Source of the DNA: Yponomeuta sedellus
Taxonomy: Eukaryota; Arthropoda; Insecta; Lepidoptera; Yponomeutidae
Reading direction: 5' to 3'
NCBI GenBank assembly: GCA_934045075.1
Contig: OW203729.1
Location: forward strand, 10,856,704-10,920,703
DNA: 64,000 nt
The translations under genes were made by a program, and so were the position numbers. Every line of letters starts with the position of its first letter. Within the stretch, counting starts at the first letter, position 1. Positions 24,901 through 30,900 of this stretch are shown in pieces. The notes beneath the pieces are model-generated. The model had not been told where the DNA came from, made no database searches, and saw only the letters and a program-made list of their open reading frames with translations.

Positions 24901-27900
24901 GTTTAATCGCAATTATTTATTAGGTAAACCTTATTTCCCGACGTTTCGGCAGCATTAATGTTTGAGTATCGCGAATCATTAAGAAATGTAGATTTATTAT
25001 GTTTTCCCGACTTATGTAAAACAATTGACTAATGCTTTGCATTTAAAGTTTTTGGTGGCAATCAAAGTTTCTTATCATACGTATAGGTGGCAAGTGATAC
25101 ATTAGAGAGAGAGAGAGAGGGAGAGAGAGAAACAATTTATTTAAAGGTACAATACTTCAAAAACAAAACCAAACGGTAACAAAAAACATAAAAAACGCAA
25201 ATATTAACAAAACACAAAAAAAAAACAATTGAATAGAACAGCACAGAAAAATATGTAGACCTAGTAGAAGTAATTTATTTAAAGTTTTAAAGTATTGAGC
25301 CCCTAAAATGGTTCCCGACTCAGCATGTGTTGTAGCAGCCACCGAGGTATCTAACCACAACGCTGATACATTAGATTTAACATGACTTAGAAAAGATAGT
25401 CGGAGTGGAGTTTTTTTGCCCGCGCTGCCTTTTTCTCCACTACGCTACGCCCTGTAGACAGCAGCTTTTGCTTCCGTGTTACACTATACTTTGACATTCA
25501 GTTCAAATAAATTGAATTTATTCAAAGGCCAATGTTATGTTAACAACAACTTAACTGCAAAGTAGGTACTCGGGGCTGCAAGTGATGCAAATTACTTCAG
25601 CCAGCTGTTGCTGCCTGTACGTAATACAGAGAGTATTGTAAAGAGGTTCGAAATTTTACTGAAATTTCAATAAGTCGCCCATTATTTCAGTTGGGAGAGC
25701 GCTGGCACGGTTAGCCAGGGGTCGCGGGTTCGAGTCCCGGCTTGGGTGAATTTTTTAGCCGTTAAATAGGTTTTTAAAACATCCCTGTCCAAGATACAAT
25801 TTAACTTCAATTCCCTACGTCCGCAGTTGGATAGTCGTACGTCCGAAGATGTGATGAAAATGAGTCTTGTGACCTATGTATTATGGCATTACCCCGTATG
25901 AAAGCACAACGTGGCGCTCTTAAAATAAAATAAAAAGGTTTTATTCAAAGTAGCGCAGAAGCTGCGGCTTAATGAACGTTACAATTCAAACTAGGTGTCC
26001 ATTTCAAAATCTAGATCATTTTGGAGAAAAAATGGACAAAAAAACTCCAAACTTAGTCTTTTCAAAGTCCTTAATTAACATAGTTTACATAATTATTATT
26101 AAACATAGAACTCATACATTGTACTGGCTTTAATTCCAGACCTCATTGTCATCTAGATAATCCTTAATTCCTCTTTAGAGGAGGTCTACGCCCAGCGGTG
26201 GACTAGTATAGCCTGACGACGACGACGACCTATGTACTCATTCCAATGCACTCCTCTGAGTCATATACGACTCTCGGACGGGGAAGTTGTTAACTGAATG
26301 TCCGAGGTGTGGTCGGCAGCGTGGTCGGGCGTGTGCGCGTGCGTCGGCGGGCGCAACCTGGTGTCGGAGCTGTGCGCGCTGGCGTGCCGCGAGGCGGCGC
26401 AGCTGAGCCGGGCGCGCGGCGCCGGCGCGCTGCCGGCCGCCCTGCGCGCGCTGCGCCGCTGCTGCCACCACCACCACTGCCGCGCGCTGCTGCTCAAGGT
26501 ACTGCAGTCAATTAATGTCTTTAGGCATTCGTTATCAACCCTTGTATATCCATACTGCTGGGGCACGGGTCTCTTCCTGCATCGCAGGAAGCTCTGCATC
26601 GACGACCTCTGTGGCGTAGCGGTAGTGCGTCTGCCTACCGTGCAAGAGGTCCCGGGTTCGAATCCCGGCTGGGAACAAAAAAAAAACCCAAGTCTTGGAT
26701 GTTTACATGTTTGTGATGTCGTTGTTTCTGGTTCCCACGACACAGGGTATCCTAGTGTGGGGCCAGAAGCAATGTATGTGCTTGTATGTAAATGTTATGT
26801 TATGTTTGTTAAGGTTAGGCCACGGGGGCCAAGTCCGGGTCGGTGGAGGATTGTAAGACAGTGGCGGGCCTTACTGTCAGAAGTTATCGAGCCGCCCATA
26901 AGGCCTCTGACATGGCTTAACGAGTGCCATTATATGACAGCCGGCACCAACGGCTTAACGTGCCTTGCGAAGCACGGAAGCGCTCGGAAAAATGCCACTA
27001 ATGGTAGTTACGGGACGCTCACCCATCCTGTACCTGACCGTGCCTGTGGTTGCTTAACCCAAGTGATTGATTCCAATCACTCGGTTCGCCTAGGCTACGA
27101 GCGCTTTAAACATTAAAATGTATTAAAATCCCTGTAATCCCTCAGAGTGGCGACAGGGCGACACACAATATTGTTTTCACTCCATCTGCTCGAAATGACG
27201 TATTTTGATGACTAAAGTTATGGACCAAAACAAGCTGTTGCTCTCCAATCAAGCATTAATGGTAAGTATGTAAATTCAAAATAGGATTTTAAGTCTATTA
27301 TTTACCATAAGGTAAATAAACTCAAAATTCAATTTTGAATTTATATACCTACGCTATCACGTTTTACTGAGATATCGAACCTCTCATTCACTCTTGAGGG
27401 CTTGACCTATAACTCTTATGCTCTAAACAAGCAAGAAGTTTTAAACCAGAGTATGGAACTGCTTTGTGTCCCAAACTCGTTGCATCGAAACTTTTTGCTC
27501 TCTTCTTGGAAATAAAAATGTCAAAAATTTGAATTTGGAAAGCCAATTTTTCATTGGATAACGTTTACGTAACGTTCACCAGAAATGTGACAATATTTTT
27601 AAACAACTTTTTTTAAATAATTTATTAATACAGCTGTCAGTTGAAAACTACCTATAATAGCTTTCAACGCGCTCCTTTCGCAAACTCAGCCCCACTTTTC
27701 GAGTATGAGCAACGAACAAATTGTCACTCTCAGAGACACGTTCCTCGTTTGGACCTAACGCTCTCTTTCGCACCTGCAGAGCGACGTGCTGGGCAGCCTG
27801 GGCCGGCTGCGCGCGGCCGAGAACACGCTTGCGGCGCGCGGCGCGCTGGCGGCGTGGGCGCGGCTGGCGGAGGCGCTGGCGCGCTGGCCGGACGGCGCGG

Positions 27901-30900
27901 CGGCGCTGCTGCAGCGGCCGCGCGCGCTGCTGGCGCCGGCGCCGGCCGCCCGCGCAAACATGCTGCCGGCGCTGGCACACACCGCTCACCACCACCGCAG
28001 CGCCTTTCTTCAGTCCGGTGGGTGCCTTTTACGTTAACAGAAACTTTTATTTAATTTCAACTAAAAAAATACATTCTGTTTGAAATTAAATGAAAAGGTT
28101 TTATTCAAAGTAGCGCGGAAACTGCGGCTTATTGAACGTTACAATTCAAACTAGGTGTCCATTTCAAAATCTAGATGATTTTGGAGAAAAAATGGACAAA
28201 AAAACTCCAAAGTTAGTCTTTTCGAAGTCCTTAATAAAATGAGTTTACATAATTATTATAAAACCCAGAACTCGTGCATTGTTGAATGTCAATATTATTA
28301 CAATGTTATTGATATTGATGTGATAGAGTTGAGTTGTGGTGGATAAAGACAACGAGAAACAAGGGCTAATTTAAAATTCAATTGTTATATCTAAACCTAT
28401 GAGTATGATTAAAGAAAAAAAAAATTGAGATCTATAAACGCAGTAACTAATGGCAATAAATATATTAACTGCCTAATGACATTAGTTTTCTTCCAAAAAC
28501 GTCATTCAAATTCAGGACCCTCACAGGGCTCATTTCATGTTTCTACTACTTCAATCTCTAAAAATAGTTTACCTACACCACATGAAGCAATAAATCAAAT
28601 TTGTACACTTGAAGGATGCCAAGTGCCGGTGGAATCCTAGTAGTTAGACCTGATTTTGCACACTTCGCCTAAGACACTAGGGTTATTCTTTCAATTATTT
28701 CTTTCGTCAGTCTTTCTTCCTTCATCTTCCAAAAAACTTATCTTCTAAGGGTATAATCACGTTTTTACTTAAATTTTTGCCAAATTAGCGAAAATTGATC
28801 AAAGCCCTAGGTTGTTGATCCTATTCAATTAATATAATACATGAATCAGCAACTTGTTAAATAGTACTTATATTTTGCAACACATGAAAAATTGCGTGAA
28901 TATAAGCCCGGCAGACAAATTGAACAATAATCAGAGCTCGAAAGCTCTGATAATAATAACTCATTGCGATGAATGAGTTTTCAATCATCACATGCAGCAA
29001 TTTTTTTTTTATTTTTTTTTATTTTCCGAAGAATTCTAAGAAGCGAAATCATAGTCATTCGGTTAAATTATTTGTCGGCAATTATACGTATCGCGAAGTG
29101 CCATTTTGCTTTATATTGCCTAACACGCCATTTTTAATTTAGATTGGTTTGTGTTGATATATTTCTAATTACTCGTTTCCATTTTTAAAGAGGAGTTGCT
29201 GGAATTCCTATCCGGGACACTGCTGGCTGGCACCACCACAGAGATAGTCTCCGCGGCGCGCGCCGTCTGGGCCCTCGCCGCTAACAATCACAGGGTGAGA
29301 CAGAACTCGAGTTTAGTTTATAGGGAAGAATACGTTTATTCCCTGTCAGATCTATATCGTTTGCCTGGGGACGTCCGCCCGACTGTTGTGCGTCGTACGT
29401 TATATTCATGGTACGTCTTCGGAAACACTGCATGCGCGATGCAGGAATGTTTGAGTATGTAGTACGCAAGCAGTGTTGACGTGCTCTTGCTACAAGTTCG
29501 GAATTCATGCTCTGAAACAGTTAACCTTTTGTTATAGTCGCATTAATTTCATTCCGATATATCATCAGTGTTTTGGATGATGCAGGGTTTCAAAGTGCGT
29601 CGTGCCTTGTGTGTAGCCCGCTTGGTTATACTTTAGCACTGCGTACCGAATTATGACATTATGCGGCACCTTTAGGTATGCAGGTATAGCAACCAAGTGT
29701 TGAATGATATACTTCCTCCAGCCCGTGAGGCGCCTATAATCAATTCCACCAACTTAGTCAGTAAATTGACATTTGCGATGTGGCCAGTTTATGACAGAAA
29801 AATAATAGGGATGTACATAATCGACATAAAATATAGACTTAGCTTATTTTTTTTTATTTTATAGATTTATCCCACAACTCACGAAAGCTATGTAAGACAT
29901 GATGAATACAAACTTTTTAGTGGTATATATAACTTTGAACACTTATTTAATTTTCTTTACTAGGAAATGTGGTGATTGCCAACTTTGATATTATATTTTT
30001 GGTTGTTCACAACATCCAGCTTTCACGCCAATTCCAGTTTGGCCTAAAATGTTGTGTGTCGGTTGTGTGCATCAATTCCATTTCTAATACAGTAGCGTGA
30101 ATGTGTTCTTAAGGGTTTTGGTGTTCTTTGACGACTTTCGCTTCTCACTTGGACATTGATTTGATAGCATTGCGACTGACTTTGGCATTTCATTTGGACT
30201 ACCATTGGATTGAACTACGATTGACCTCGGCTTCTCATCTGGACTTTGCCTGGATTGCATTACTTACTGGCTTACGTCTCCTGGATATCAAAACAATAAA
30301 GCTTTTCCCGAGTAAAACAAAGGAGGCGCCGATCACTTAAAAGATTGAAATGATATTGTAAACTTACAAATAATTATGTTTTTGGGAAAGAAAGCTCTGA
30401 ATTACCGTTTGATATGTCGAGAAAAGAGGATTGTGTTTCAACGACTGCTAAGATATTGGGCATATATCCAAACGGTCTGTTTATCGTGGTATAAACAAAA
30501 TAAAACTGATGCCGGTGAGTTGCCTATTAGGGTGTTGGCACGGTTAGCCTGAGGTCGCGGATTATTACGAACTTTTATCCGAGAAATAAAAATGGTTGTC
30601 AAACCACCATTTTTATTTCTCGGAGTTTTCATACATAAGCTATCAAACCGCCATTTTTATTCCTCAGATAAAAGTTATCTGACTATTGAAAAATCAGCCC
30701 TAAAAAGAATATAATTAAAATAAAACTGGTTATGTAAAATATGCGGCGGAAGAATTTGCCGCTCAGTATGGTGTCAGCATTTTGCTACTGCCTCCTTACC
30801 ATTGCGAATTGAACTCTATAGAATTGATTACACTATTTTTATTTTTAATGCACTAACCCGTGCGAAGGAACAAATTTAAAAACCTATTTAGAGGCTAAAA

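Larger units (their letters stand above)
23740..26306. other. rotatin intron with several repeats
   Basis: Besides the copies listed separately (24335-24800, 24894-24960, 25103-25131, 25385-25535, 25638-25782, 25931-26230), the stretch is AT-rich with no exon-like islands. A GC-rich patch at 24225-24310 has no open frame with splice borders. Confidence 0.5.

Noticed and set aside
26298..27116. A 272-codon gene starting at ATG 26298
   Set aside because: It is a rotatin exon reading through its donor into SINE sequence; the second half is SINE translation.
27641..28083. Several overlapping GC-rich frames on both strands
   Set aside because: Shadows of the GC-rich rotatin exon 27780-28017; splice phases support only one frame.
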